From JAFDWR01 sp038216655 (GTDB taxonomy: Bacteria; Armatimonadota; Fimbriimonadia; Fimbriimonadales; Fimbriimonadaceae), in NCBI GenBank assembly GCA_038216655.1, contig JBBQPZ010000002.1, positions 62,001 through 126,000 on the forward strand: a stretch of 64,000 nucleotides of DNA, written 5' to 3'. This document shows, piece after piece, positions 27,774-36,481 of this stretch (the stretch's first letter is position 1; each line of letters starts with the position of its first letter). A program made the position numbers and the translations under genes. The notes under the pieces were generated by a model. That model saw nothing but the letters and a program-made list of their open reading frames with translations, had not been told where the DNA came from and did no database searches.

Positions 27774-28907
27774 ATGAAGACGCTTGCCACTCTGCTCGCC
27801 GTCGGATGTGCTGCCCTCAGTTCAGCCTGCTACTGGGATCGAGACTCGTTGGAATTCGAGGCGAAGCGCATGCCTGAGGTCCTGCAGGCAATCACCGGCC
27901 GGTTCGACCGCAATCCGCCGCTCTACTACTCGATGCGACTGGAGCGGGTGACCGGGGAGATCACTCAGCATCCCGATCAGCTAAGTCTGTACGACGACGC
28001 TGGCGTCTCCGCCTCGCGACTGGGCCATCAAGACGAGGCGATCCGGTGGATGGAGCAAAAGCGACAGCATCTCGATTCTGCTCACGCCAACAGCGATGAT
28101 CGCTACAAGACCGAGTCGAACGAAGGCACGTTTGAACTCCTCGCGTGGTTCGCTCTGCCGGACCATTTGCATAATCGAACCCTTCTGAAAAGAGCGATCG
28201 GGCGAATCGAGCAAGCCCTAAGCATCAACCCTCATGCCCACTTCGATCGGGAAAAGTATCAGCTTGCGTACATGAGGTGGCTGGCTGGGGATCCGGGCAA
28301 GGACGGCATCGTGAACTGGATGCCGGTGGCCGTCTTGGATCACAAGGACAAGTCCGCAGATCGCGCCGCCCAGGTCAAGGGCCTTACGGGCCTCATCGTC
28401 TTAGGGCCCGCATGGGAAAACCCAGATATCCTAGGCGCGCTTGCTGACACGCTTGGCGAGCCAGCGAAGAGCTCTGCTGGCCGCAGAGATCGCACGCCCT
28501 CCACTGCTTACCTGGCAACCTTGCGTCGGCAAGAGCTTATCGGTAAGGGACAAGTCGCCCTTGACAAAACGTTCTTCGGCGAAGGGAGTCTGGACAGTGG
28601 AGACCACGCCTACGTCGAGGCTCAGTACGAGCGACTCCGCGCCGAGGCGGACACCTACGAGGCTCGTCGCGCAGAGTATATGGAAACCCGGATGAAGGCG
28701 GGTCGGCACCCCGATATCGACGCGGAGTTCTGGAAGGGGTGGGTTGAGGTTCCGCCCCCGGCGGTCGAGCCAATGGGCTGGTTTGGGAGACATCGGCGCG
28801 ACCTTGCCACCTACGCGATCATGATGATTCTCGTCGCGGGTCCTGTGCTGCTGCTTTGGCTGGTGATTCGATTAGCCCTCAGGCTCAATCGCCGAATCAG
28901 CCGCTAG
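27774..28907 (+). CDS. TPR-like lipoprotein with C-terminal membrane helix
   Basis: A 377-residue protein. The signal peptide ends at a lipobox-like LSSAC (Cys 19), followed by YWDRDSLEFEAKRMPEVLQ. The middle is helical with TPR-like content (SASRLGHQDEAIRWMEQKRQ), suggesting protein-protein contacts. A membrane helix lies at the C-terminus (AIMMILVAGPVLLLWLVIRL) with a short basic tail. The CYWDRD start occurs in proteins of Planctomycetes and Verrucomicrobia that I recall only as uncharacterised. A GC-rich hairpin follows the stop. Confidence 0.6.
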   Translation: MKTLATLLAVGCAALSSACYWDRDSLEFEAKRMPEVLQAITGRFDRNPPLYYSMRLERVTGEITQHPDQLSLYDDAGVSASRLGHQDEAIRWMEQKRQHLDSAHANSDDRYKTESNEGTFELLAWFALPDHLHNRTLLKRAIGRIEQALSINPHAHFDREKYQLAYMRWLAGDPGKDGIVNWMPVAVLDHKDKSADRAAQVKGLTGLIVLGPAWENPDILGALADTLGEPAKSSAGRRDRTPSTAYLATLRRQELIGKGQVALDKTFFGEGSLDSGDHAYVEAQYERLRAEADTYEARRAEYMETRMKAGRHPDIDAEFWKGWVEVPPPAVEPMGWFGRHRRDLATYAIMMILVAGPVLLLWLVIRLALRLNRRISR

Positions 28908-28916
28908 TTTGGGAGT

Positions 28917-28937
28917 GCGCGAGCTTGCTCGCGCTTT
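28917..28937 (+). terminator. Hairpin after the TPR-like lipoprotein gene
   Basis: GCGCGAGC and GCTCGCGC pair perfectly around a two-base turn, followed by only three T's. The block CGAGCTTGCTCG is repeated at 28949-28960. A weak terminator at best; it may instead be a small repeat. Confidence 0.35.
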
Positions 28938-28978
28938 GCATTAGGTTCGAGCTTGCTCGGCCCCCGGCGTCCAGCGAG

Positions 28979-28984
28979 TAACCT
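28979..28984 (+). promoter_or_regulatory. Candidate -10 box (TAACCT) for leaderless nucleotidyltransferase gene
   Basis: TAACCT, six bases, then the GTG start at 28991. Same spacing as the other candidate leaderless promoters. Confidence 0.5.
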
Positions 28985-28990
28985 CGCCCG

Positions 28991-29797
28991 GTGAGTGAGC
29001 GAACCCTCTTCCCCCAGCATGCGTGCGCGATTGAGCGACTGACCGCCCACTACGAAGCTCAACCCGACGCCATCGCCCTGATCATCGGCGGCTCCGTTGC
29101 CAAGGGCTGGGCACTCGAAACTTCAGATCTCGACTTCCTCCTCGTCCTCCCCGACGCCGAGGTCCAGCGCCGCTCCGTCAACCTCCAACAGACCATCTTC
29201 AGCCTCGACTTCACCGACTACGAAGGCGGCTATATCGACGGCAAAGCGATCACCCTCGGCTTCCTCCGCGAAGTCGCGGACCACGGCAGCGAACCTGCCC
29301 GCTCCGCGTTCGTCGGCACTTGGTGCGCCTTCGATCGCTCGCCCGACCAGGAAGTCACCCAACTCATTCAAGCCGCCCAGCGCTATCCGGAAGAGGGTGC
29401 CGATGAGCGCATTCGTGGCTACCTCGCCCAGCTCGGAATCTGGGGCTGGTTCGTGCGCGAGGCCGAGAAGCGTCAGGATCGTTACCTGCTCCTGCAAGCC
29501 GTCACCAGCCTTGCCCTCTTCGGCATGCGCATCGTGCTGACCGAGAACCGACGAATCTATCCCTATCACAAGTGGGTCTCGCGAGCGGTGCTCGAACTGA
29601 CCGACAAGCCAACCCACTTCGAAACGCTAAGGGACGCGATGCTGAACGAGCCGAGCAACGACACCGCCAAGGCTTTCACCGATGCCGTGTTCGCTTGGCG
29701 CAACTATGAGCTCGCCCCTGGCGAAGCTTCGCATCGCTTCGTTCAAGATCGCGAATGGACGTGGCGCGAGGACAAGACCCCCATCGAAGATTGGTAG
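28991..29797 (+). CDS. Nucleotidyltransferase-domain protein
   Basis: A 268-residue protein. The N-terminal Pol-beta-type fold has the GGSVAKGWALETSDLDFLL motif (GS then D-x-D metal ligands), so it probably transfers a nucleotide to an acceptor. The C-terminal helical half (RDAMLNEPSNDTAKAFTDAV) is as in antibiotic- or tRNA-modifying relatives, but the substrate is unknown. The gene has a GTG start behind a TANNNT box. The next gene (Ada-AlkA fusion) begins 71 bases downstream on the same strand. Confidence 0.75.
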   Translation: MSERTLFPQHACAIERLTAHYEAQPDAIALIIGGSVAKGWALETSDLDFLLVLPDAEVQRRSVNLQQTIFSLDFTDYEGGYIDGKAITLGFLREVADHGSEPARSAFVGTWCAFDRSPDQEVTQLIQAAQRYPEEGADERIRGYLAQLGIWGWFVREAEKRQDRYLLLQAVTSLALFGMRIVLTENRRIYPYHKWVSRAVLELTDKPTHFETLRDAMLNEPSNDTAKAFTDAVFAWRNYELAPGEASHRFVQDREWTWREDKTPIEDW

Positions 29798-29868
29798 GCT
29801 CGAAAACCAAGATTGCTACGGCGAAATCCGGTGGTTTCCCGCCCGGCGGAAGCGTAAGAATAGATCAG

Positions 29869-31296
29869 ATGGTGCCGAAGACCTTGACCGAAGAAGAGAT
29901 GTACGCCGCCATCCTGGCGAGCGACGAAACCTACAACGGCCGCTTCGTGACCGGCGTGCTCACCACCGGCATCTACTGCATCCCCTCCTGCCATGCCCGC
30001 AAGCCCAAGCGCGAGAACGTGCGGTTCTTCTCTAACTTCGACGACGCCCGCCAGGAAGGCCTCAGGGCTTGTCGGAAGTGCAAACCCGACGAGTTCGAGC
30101 GCGGTGAAGACCGGGAACTCGCCGCGCTTGAATTGATCGTGGCCCGGCTTCGAGAAGCACCCGACCGAATCGCTGGCGTCCCCGATCTCGCCGAGGCGAT
30201 CGGCTGGGGCACGACCAAGCTCCATGAAGCCGTCCGCCGTCACTACCACCGCACCCCCGCCGACCTCATCGCCGAAGCCCGCCTCGATCGAGCACAACAA
30301 CTCCTCAAGGACGGCGAGATGCCGGTCACCGAGGTCTGCTTTGCCGTCGGCTTCGACTCCGTCTCGACCTTCAACGCTCGCTTTCGGGAAGCCACCGGCC
30401 TCACCCCCACAGGCTACCGAGACCTTGCAGCAACGAACCAGTTCACCATCCAACTCCCTGCCGACGCCAACCTCGAACCGTTGCGCGGACGGGCCGAGCG
30501 GGACTCGGATGGCGTGATCGAATCCTTCGATGGCGATACCTACCGCCGAGCGGTCACCATCGACAACCAACCCGCCACCCTCGAACTCGACCTCATGCCC
30601 ACCAAGGTTCAGGTCACGGTTCACGGCGATAGCCCGGACATGTTCGCCGCCCACCGGATGGTGAGCCGTATCCTCGGCCTCGGCCAAGATCCCCGTGCCT
30701 TCGAAACCCATTGCGGCAAACTCAGCGCCGAAAAGCTCTTCGAGGGCCGACCCGGCGTAAGAATCGCTCTCACGCCGACCGTCTTCGACGGCCTGATCTG
30801 GGCGATCGTCGGGCAGCAGGTGAACCTCACCTTCGCCCGCACCCTCCGCCGTCGCCTCGCCGAGACTTTCGGCTCGCCCGCGCCCCTCGATCTGACCGCC
30901 CTCCCGACCCCCGCCCAACTCGTCGGCCGGGACCCCGATGCGTTCGTCCCGCTTCAGTTCTCCAGGCGCAAGGCCGAGTACCTGATCGGCGTCGCTGAAC
31001 TCAGTCCGACCGGGTTCGAGGAGCTGACCAGCCAGTCCGCCACCCGGATTGAGCAGACCCTCATGGCGATCCGCGGCCTCGGGGTCTGGTCGACTCACTA
31101 TCTGATGATGCGCGCGCTCGGCTTCGCCGACTGCGTCCCCCTCGGCGACACGGGCCTCGCCGCCGGGCTCCGGCGCCATTTCGCCCTCGAAGCGAGCCCG
31201 AAGCAGCCGGAGCAGAAGGCGCTCATGGAAGCCTTCTCGCCGTACCGCAGCCTCGCGACCTACCACCTCTGGCAAAGCCTGAAGGACTCCGCATGA
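29869..31296 (+). CDS. Ada-AlkA fusion: methyl-phosphotriester sensor and DNA-3-methyladenine glycosylase
   Basis: A 475-residue fusion. The N-terminal Ada domain has the Zn/methyl-acceptor cysteines in GIYCIPSCHARKP and ACRKCKPDEF. An AraC-type helix-turn-helix follows (VCFAVGFDSVSTFNARFREA), then AlkA with its helix-hairpin-helix (RGLGVWSTHYLMMRALG) and catalytic Asp (CVPLGDTGLAAG). It senses methylated phosphates, activates transcription and removes alkylated bases. ATG 29869 starts just before the Ada domain. It overlaps ogt by four bases (ATGA). Confidence 0.9.
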   Translation: MVPKTLTEEEMYAAILASDETYNGRFVTGVLTTGIYCIPSCHARKPKRENVRFFSNFDDARQEGLRACRKCKPDEFERGEDRELAALELIVARLREAPDRIAGVPDLAEAIGWGTTKLHEAVRRHYHRTPADLIAEARLDRAQQLLKDGEMPVTEVCFAVGFDSVSTFNARFREATGLTPTGYRDLAATNQFTIQLPADANLEPLRGRAERDSDGVIESFDGDTYRRAVTIDNQPATLELDLMPTKVQVTVHGDSPDMFAAHRMVSRILGLGQDPRAFETHCGKLSAEKLFEGRPGVRIALTPTVFDGLIWAIVGQQVNLTFARTLRRRLAETFGSPAPLDLTALPTPAQLVGRDPDAFVPLQFSRRKAEYLIGVAELSPTGFEELTSQSATRIEQTLMAIRGLGVWSTHYLMMRALGFADCVPLGDTGLAAGLRRHFALEASPKQPEQKALMEAFSPYRSLATYHLWQSLKDSA

Positions 31297-31778
31297 CCCA
31301 GTTTTACAACCACCTCACCACCCCCGTCGGGATCCTCACCTCGGTCGTCGAAGGCGACGCGGTGGTCAGTCTCTGGCTCGGCCCGATCGAGCCCAAGGGC
31401 GCAATCCTCGATTCCCAGGCGACCGCGTTTGTTGACCGACAGCTCACCGAGTACTTTGCCGGCGATCGTCGGGTCTTCGATGTCAAGCTCGCCCCGAAGG
31501 GAACCGAGTTCCAACACCAAGTCTGGGCCCTCCTCCGTGCGATCCCGTTCGGCGAAACCCGAAGCTACGGCGACCTCGCCAAGGCTCTCGGCAACCCGGG
31601 TGCCTCCCGCGCGGTCGGACGAGCGAACGCCACCAACCCCATCGCCATCATCGTCCCCTGCCACCGCGTCATTGGCCAAAACGGCACCCTCACCGGCTAC
31701 GCGGGCGGGCTGACGATGAAGGAAGCCCTCCTGGAGCACGAACGCTCGCACGCGACCCAGCCAGCTTTGGCTTTGTAG
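31293..31778 (+). CDS. ogt: Methylated-DNA--protein-cysteine methyltransferase
   Basis: A 161-residue suicide enzyme that repairs O6-methylguanine. The active-site motif IIVPCHRVIGQNG contains the acceptor Cys. The upstream DNA-binding helix region AIPFGETRSYGDLAKALGNP and RAVGRANATNP are as in the family. The start overlaps the Ada-AlkA stop, so the two form an adaptive-response operon. Its 3' end is 22 bases from a large nested repeat. Confidence 0.92.
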   Translation: MTQFYNHLTTPVGILTSVVEGDAVVSLWLGPIEPKGAILDSQATAFVDRQLTEYFAGDRRVFDVKLAPKGTEFQHQVWALLRAIPFGETRSYGDLAKALGNPGASRAVGRANATNPIAIIVPCHRVIGQNGTLTGYAGGLTMKEALLEHERSHATQPALAL

Positions 31779-31799
31779 CTTCAGTGCCGTGTCCTTCCG

Positions 31800-32551
31800 G
31801 GCACAGGTTGGAAGACCTGCGCTACGATGTCGGGCTTCTGTCGATTCCAAGGCTGGCCGACAGGAGTGTCGGCGCTCCCAGTTAGCTTCTCCATGTCTTG
31901 CAACCTACGTCACGGGTTGCCCAGGCCGGATGCCTCAGGGTTCTCTTGCCGCTTGTCTATGCCCGTTATCCAGTTATGACCCTGAGGCTAAGAGCACGGA
32001 CTCCCGAACCCGATTCTTGCATTCCCGATTTCAGGGGCGGGACGCCCCTGGGACCACGACCGGGACGGTCGTGCCACGGTTGGCACAGATGGCACAATTT
32101 GCATTTCGTCTAGCCGGAATGCTCGACCAATTCACTCGAATCGAGCGTGCTCCGACCGCAAACTCGCGGAAGTCGCCTTTTGGAGTCCCGAGGCTAATGG
32201 ACCCTGATTCGGAAGTCCGTGCTTTTAGCCTCAGGGTCATTGATCGGTGGCGGGGCGTAGACCGGTGGCCAGAGAACCCTGAGGCATCCAATGTGGACAA
32301 ACGGTGGGGCAGGGTCTCACGAGGCTAATGACCCCCGATTCGGAATGCCGTGCTTTTAGCCTCAGGGTCATGATCGGTGGTGGGCTTAGACAGGTGGCAG
32401 GAGAACCCTGAGGCATGCAAGTCCGCTCTTGGCGCAGGCTTCCAGCCAGCGGACTCAAAATTGGAGACGTTAACTGGGACCGCCGACACTCCTGTCGGCC
32501 AGCCCTGGATTCGACAGGAGCATCGAGTAGGGCAGGTTTCCAACCTGTGCC
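31800..32551. repeat. 750-bp nested inverted repeat between convergent genes
   Basis: Outer arms of about 85 bases (31800-31884 and 32469-32551) pair GGCACAGGTTGGAAGACCTG with CAGGTTTCCAACCTGTGCC and CCGACAGGAGTGTCGGC with GCCGACACTCCTGTCGG. Inside, an arm at 31929-32013 (GATGCCTCAGGGTTCTC ... GACCCTGAGGCTAAGAGCAC) pairs with two tandem copies at 32208-32287 and 32338-32417. In the centre are two perfect hairpins, CAGGGGCG/CGCCCCTG and CACGACCG/CGGTCGTG (32032-32073). No convincing gene lies in the interval. It fills the gap between ogt and the ABC exporter, which converge. Confidence 0.8.
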
Positions 32552-32564
32552 TTCGGACCTGGAC

Positions 32565-34394
32565 CTAAGCCTCGGCTTTCCCCGCGGACTCCGGCTCCTC
32601 GAAGCCCAAAGCGTGCAGCCTTGCATACTCGCCGTCCATCGCCAGGAGCTGGTCGTGGGTGCCTTGCTCGACCACCCGGCCGTCGCGGAGGACGATGATC
32701 TGGTCGGCGTTGCGGACGGTCGACAGGCGGTGCGCGATGGCGAAGGTGGTACGGCCTTTCATCAACGGCACCATCGCGTCTTGGATGAGGCGTTCGCTTT
32801 GGGTGTCTAGGGAGGACGTGGCCTCGTCAAGGATCAGAATCCTAGGGTCCTTGAGGATCGCGCGGGCGATTGAGATCCTTTGCTTCTCGCCGCCGGAGAG
32901 CTTATATCCGCGTTCGCCGACGATGGTGTCGTACGCTTCGGGGAGGGAGGCGATGTGGTCGTGAATGGCCGCCGCTCTTGCCGCGGCTTCGAGCTCGGCG
33001 TCGGTAGCGTCGGGCTTGCCGTAGCGCAGATTCTCGCGGATCGTGTCATGGACGAGGTACGTCTCCTGGGTCACGACGGCGATGAAGGAGCTGAGACTCG
33101 CGAGCTTGATCTGCCGGACGTCATGCCCGTCGATCTTCACGCCGCCCGACTCGACGTCGTACAGCCGAGGAATCAGGTAGGTCAAAGTGGTCTTGCCTGC
33201 GCCCGAGGCACCGACCAACGCGACGAGTTGTCCAGGCTTGGCGGTAAGCGAGACGCCGTCGATCGTCGGTTCCTCCTGCTCCGGCGAGTAACGGAACACG
33301 ATGTTGTCGAGCTCGACCTCACCGCGCACGTCGTGGGGATCCAGGGAGATCGCGTCGGGGGCGTCGACGATCTCCTGGGGGAGGTCGATGTACTCGAAGA
33401 TTCGGTCGAACAGGGCCATCGCGCTCGAGAGTTCGACCTGCACATTGAGTAGGCCGGTCAGCGGGAAGAACATTCGGGACTGGAGCGCGGTGAACGCGAC
33501 GATGGTGCCGATGCTGAGGGAGGCGTCCTTGTTACCGATCGCGAGGTAGCCGGCGAGCCAGTAGACGAGGATTGGGGTGATCGAGAAGGTCAGGCCGATG
33601 AGGTTGAAGAAGAACTTCATGATCATCGCCATGTGGATGTTCGTCTCGGTGAGGACCTGGTTCTCACGGATGAAGCGATCCCGGGAGAGCGTCTCGCGGC
33701 CGCTGGTTTTGGTCAGCAGGACGCCCGAGACCGAGAGGGTTTCGCTCATCGTCGAGTTCAGATCGGCGAGCTGGGCCTGGCCGATGCCGCGATAGTGCCG
33801 GGCGCGGTCGCCGACCTTGCGGGCAATCCCGGCGAAGACGGGGAGGATGCCGACGGAGAGCAGGGTGAGCCGCCAGTCGAGAATGAACATCGCGACCAGG
33901 GTCGAGAGCACGGTGGTGACGTTCGAGAGGATGTTCGCGGCAGTGTCGCTGACCACCGATTGGACGCCGCTGACGTCGTTAGCGAGGCGCGACTGGATCT
34001 CTCCGGTACGCGTCCGGGTGAAGAACGCGAGGGGCATGCCTTGGAGGTGCGCGTAAAGGGAGTTACGCAGATCGCGCATGATCCGCTGCCCGACGATGAC
34101 GCTCAGGTAGCCGAACCAGAGGCCGAAGCCGACGGACCCTAGGGTGGCGAAAATCGTGTAAAGCGAGAAGCGCGTGACCACGCCGAGGTCGCGCTTGAGC
34201 AACCCATCGTTAATGATGTGCTGGAGGAAGAGCGGGCTGAGCAGTCCAAGGGTGGCCGATGCGAGCACCAAGACCGCGGTGATGATGACTTCGCGGCGGT
34301 ACGGAATGAACGTCGCGGCGACGCGCTTGGTCGTCGCTTTCGAAACCTTTTTCTTGGGCTTTCCGGAGGTCGGTCGGGCAGCAGCAGAAGCCAT
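32565..34394 (-). CDS. ABC exporter (MsbA/BmrA-like, fused membrane and ATPase domains)
   Basis: A 609-residue half-transporter. Six membrane helices (residues 30-330; first ITAVLVLASATLGLLSPLF) precede an ATPase with Walker A GASGAGKTT, signature LSGGEKQR and Walker B ILILDEATSSLD, with the H-loop in FAIAHRLSTV. The homodimer would export a lipid or drug; lipid A flipping (MsbA) is possible in a diderm with lpxC and lpxD, but the family is broad. I choose ATG 34394; a TTG six bases upstream overlaps a TATACT box. The CheX-like gene ends 33 bases upstream. Confidence 0.85.
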   Translation of the reverse strand: MASAAARPTSGKPKKKVSKATTKRVAATFIPYRREVIITAVLVLASATLGLLSPLFLQHIINDGLLKRDLGVVTRFSLYTIFATLGSVGFGLWFGYLSVIVGQRIMRDLRNSLYAHLQGMPLAFFTRTRTGEIQSRLANDVSGVQSVVSDTAANILSNVTTVLSTLVAMFILDWRLTLLSVGILPVFAGIARKVGDRARHYRGIGQAQLADLNSTMSETLSVSGVLLTKTSGRETLSRDRFIRENQVLTETNIHMAMIMKFFFNLIGLTFSITPILVYWLAGYLAIGNKDASLSIGTIVAFTALQSRMFFPLTGLLNVQVELSSAMALFDRIFEYIDLPQEIVDAPDAISLDPHDVRGEVELDNIVFRYSPEQEEPTIDGVSLTAKPGQLVALVGASGAGKTTLTYLIPRLYDVESGGVKIDGHDVRQIKLASLSSFIAVVTQETYLVHDTIRENLRYGKPDATDAELEAAARAAAIHDHIASLPEAYDTIVGERGYKLSGGEKQRISIARAILKDPRILILDEATSSLDTQSERLIQDAMVPLMKGRTTFAIAHRLSTVRNADQIIVLRDGRVVEQGTHDQLLAMDGEYARLHALGFEEPESAGKAEA

Positions 34395-34399
34395 TGCCA

Positions 34400-34405
34400 A
34401 GTATA
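34400..34405 (-). promoter_or_regulatory. Candidate -10 box (TATACT) before the ABC exporter
   Basis: TATACT on the minus strand, five bases, then ATG 34394. It would allow a leaderless transcript independent of the upstream cheX-like gene. Confidence 0.45.
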
Positions 34406-34427
34406 GCGGGCAGCCGGAGATTCGAGC

Positions 34428-34913
34428 CTAGGCGGCGCGCGGGACGAGGTCGCGTTCCTTAACCGAAAGGCTGACTTCCACCTCGCCATATTCGGCGAGC
34501 GTCATCGGGATGACGAGGGACGGGTGATCGACGGCGGACACGGAGACGTTGGCCCCGCGGACGATGGTCGGCGGCGCGATGTAAACCGAGCGCCCGTGCT
34601 TGGCGAGCGCGGCATCGGTGGCGCTCGAAACGTGAAGACCGAGTTCCGCGATGGCGGTCGCCGCCGTTTGGTCAAAGGTGACGATTGCGATACCGGTCAT
34701 CTTCGAGGCGATTTTGTCGGCGGTGCGGATCGACATGCCGTACACGATCACGCCCTCAAGGTCGCCCGAGATCAATATGGTGACGTTGATCTGGTGGCGG
34801 GTGGCATTGTCCGGTCGGGTGCTGAGCGCGCCAAGCGTCGGCGCGATCCCGATCACCGAGTGGAATACTTCGACGATTTCTTTGGCGAGGGGCGCGACGA
34901 ACTCTGCTTTCAT
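34428..34913 (-). CDS. CheX-like chemotaxis phosphatase
   Basis: A 161-residue protein with the CheX fold: ETPASE-like helix in EFVAPLAKEIVEVFHSVIGI, strand VTILISGDLEGVIVYGMS, and the helix ATAIAELGLHVSSATDAALA, in which the family normally carries a conserved E-x-x-N; here the Asn position reads L-H. CheX removes phosphate from CheY. Start ATG 34913 is used; the longer open frame upstream is antisense or out of frame with the response-regulator gene. It lies two bases after that gene. Confidence 0.75.
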   Translation of the reverse strand: MKAEFVAPLAKEIVEVFHSVIGIAPTLGALSTRPDNATRHQINVTILISGDLEGVIVYGMSIRTADKIASKMTGIAIVTFDQTAATAIAELGLHVSSATDAALAKHGRSVYIAPPTIVRGANVSVSAVDHPSLVIPMTLAEYGEVEVSLSVKERDLVPRAA

Positions 34914-34915
34914 GG

Positions 34916-35281
34916 CTATCCGCCCACGGCACCTAAGACCGCACGATTCACTTCGCTGGCCCGGTACGGCTTGCTGACAATGTCCTTGGCACCGGCCTGG
35001 ATCGCGTCTCGGATGCGCCGCGGCTTGCCGACCGCCGTACACATGACGACGACCGCCTTGCTGTCGATGGCGCGAATCTGTTTGAGGGTCGCGACGCCGT
35101 CCATCTCGGGCATCGCAAAGTCCATCATGACGACGTCGGGTTTGAGCGAGCGGAACAGATCGACGCACTCGCGTCCGGTACCCGCCTCCCCGACAACGTC
35201 GAATCCACAACGCGCGAGGATGCCCGCGAGGAGCTCGCGGGTGAATCGGGTTCCGTCGGTAATCAGGATTCGGGTCGCCAT
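34916..35281 (-). CDS. CheY-like single-domain response regulator
   Basis: A 121-residue receiver domain. The phosphoacceptor Asp is in VVMMDFAMPEMDG, the conserved Thr/Ser in MCTAVG and the Lys in SKPYR. No output domain. ATG 35281 starts MATRILITDG, the first strand of the fold; upstream codons are not domain-like. One Asp of the usual DD pair is at LITDG, with Thr where the second acidic residue would be partner. It is paired with cheX, so phosphorylation and removal are both encoded here, but no CheA kinase is present. Confidence 0.88.
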   Translation of the reverse strand: MATRILITDGTRFTRELLAGILARCGFDVVGEAGTGRECVDLFRSLKPDVVMMDFAMPEMDGVATLKQIRAIDSKAVVVMCTAVGKPRRIRDAIQAGAKDIVSKPYRASEVNRAVLGAVGG

Positions 35282-35525
35282 CTTTGGATTCGACGTAGAC
35301 TTAGTGAGCCGCCTTGGCTCATTCGGTCGCGTCCTCACCTGAATCTTTGGTTTGCATTACATCAGACTTCACTGCTTCAGCCCAAAATTAACGGTGAATC
35401 TGAAAATTAGTCAGTGAAATAGATCATGAATCGCTCCTCAGAGTCAGTACTTTTCAAGTCTTGTCATGGCTGTGCTTAATAACGAGTACAGCCTCACTCC
35501 GGACGAGGAGCCTCAGCCAAAACAA
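35282..35525. other. AT-richer intergenic region, probable promoter
   Basis: About 240 bases between the HDOD gene terminator and the CheY-like gene. It is visibly richer in A and T than the neighbours (for example AAAATTAACGGTGAATCTG near 35385). It should hold the promoter of the cheY-cheX pair, but I cannot fix the elements. A six-codon frame with a GAGGAG site (minus strand, near 35430) is present but could be chance. Confidence 0.4.
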
Positions 35526-35557
35526 AAGACCCCCACTCGAATTCGAGTGGGGGTCTT
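35526..35557 (-). terminator. Rho-independent terminator of the cheD-HDOD unit
   Basis: A perfect 32-base palindrome centred on GAATTC, arms AAAGACCCCCACTCGA-type, lies 15 bases after the HDOD stop. On the minus strand it is followed by TTTTGTTTT. This is the clearest intrinsic terminator in the window. Confidence 0.85.
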
Positions 35558-35572
35558 GAGGTCGCGGGAGGA

Positions 35573-36481
35573 TCAGGCTGCTTTCGGATGCTCTTCAAAA
35601 AGCTTGTCGTGACGGCTATAGGTGAGCAGAAACTCGTCCATGAGGGACGTGATGTCGTCGGGCGAGATCTTCATACGCTCGAACGCATTGAGGCTGATCT
35701 CGTACCGTAGGCCGTCCCAGCCAGGGTTCATCCCCGCGCTCATTGCCATGAAGTCGGCGATGTGAACGCAGTCGACCAACGGCTCGGGGTTTTCCACGAC
35801 GTCGGGGCAGTGGTGGAAGCGGATCGCCCGCACCAGCGGCTTAGGCAGGTTCCAGCTTTCCGCCATGTGGGCTCCAGCCTGCATGTGGTCGAATCCGAGG
35901 ACTTGACGCTCGACCGCGTCGAATGGCGCCTCGTCTTTGGAGATCGCGTCGAACAGTGCTTCGGCACGTGACTCCAGCCAGACGCTCATCGCGACCTTTC
36001 CCAGGTTGTGGAGGAGACCGGCGCTGAAGGCTTCGCTCTCGTTGAGGCGAGCGCGCCGGGCCACGACCTCGGCTCCGATCGCGACGCCGAAAGAGTGCGC
36101 CCAGAGCTCGCGAGGTCCCAATTCGTACCCTTTGAGTTCGCGGCTCATCCACGGGTAGCTGCCGGCGATCATCGCGAGGTTGCGGACGGTGCGCATGCCG
36201 AGCACGACAACCGCTTCGGGGACCTCCATGATCTGGCGGCGCAGGGAGTAGAACGCACTATTGGCGAGACGCAGAACGCGGACGGCAAGCGCGGGGTCTT
36301 GGCTGAGGTACTTGGCGACCGACTGGGCCGAACACGTCGAGGACTCGGTTTCGCGAATCACCGCCATTACCGCGGCGGGCATGACGGGGAGGTCTGGGGT
36401 GTTCGACACCAGGTCCTCAAGCGAAAGGGGGTTCTTTAACGTGGTCATTGTGGGTTCACTTAGGCGGCTCGGAGTTCGCAT
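35573..36481 (-). CDS. HDOD-domain signalling protein
   Basis: A 302-residue protein dominated by an HDOD domain (residues 25-225): LSQDPALAVRVLRLANSAFYS, VVVLGMRTVRNLAM, and the partly kept HD-type GLLHNLGKVAMSVW, where the usual Asp is Asn. HDOD proteins link second-messenger or chemotaxis signals to motility and other outputs, mostly without phosphodiesterase activity. ATG 36481 has GGGAGGA upstream and overlaps cheD by 22 bases; ATG 36448 just after the cheD stop is an alternative. A strong terminator follows. Confidence 0.85.
   Translation of the reverse strand: MRTPSRLSEPTMTTLKNPLSLEDLVSNTPDLPVMPAAVMAVIRETESSTCSAQSVAKYLSQDPALAVRVLRLANSAFYSLRRQIMEVPEAVVVLGMRTVRNLAMIAGSYPWMSRELKGYELGPRELWAHSFGVAIGAEVVARRARLNESEAFSAGLLHNLGKVAMSVWLESRAEALFDAISKDEAPFDAVERQVLGFDHMQAGAHMAESWNLPKPLVRAIRFHHCPDVVENPEPLVDCVHIADFMAMSAGMNPGWDGLRYEISLNAFERMKISPDDITSLMDEFLLTYSRHDKLFEEHPKAA

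Noticed and set aside
29743..31275. Long minus-strand open frame (510 codons)
   Set aside because: It is antisense to the Ada-AlkA fusion, has no recognisable domain, and is rich in Glu, Gly and Arg as expected of a high-GC shadow frame.
31789..32328. 179-codon plus-strand frame in the repeat between ogt and the ABC exporter
   Set aside because: It is built wholly from the inverted-repeat arms, is Arg/Ser-rich and has no start signal.
34914..35210. N-terminal extension of the CheX-like frame
   Set aside because: It is a shadow of the CheY-like gene; the CheX fold starts at 34913.
35400..35440. Six-codon minus-strand leader peptide before cheY-like gene
   Set aside because: It has a GAGGAG site, but it is far from the gene and too short to separate from chance.
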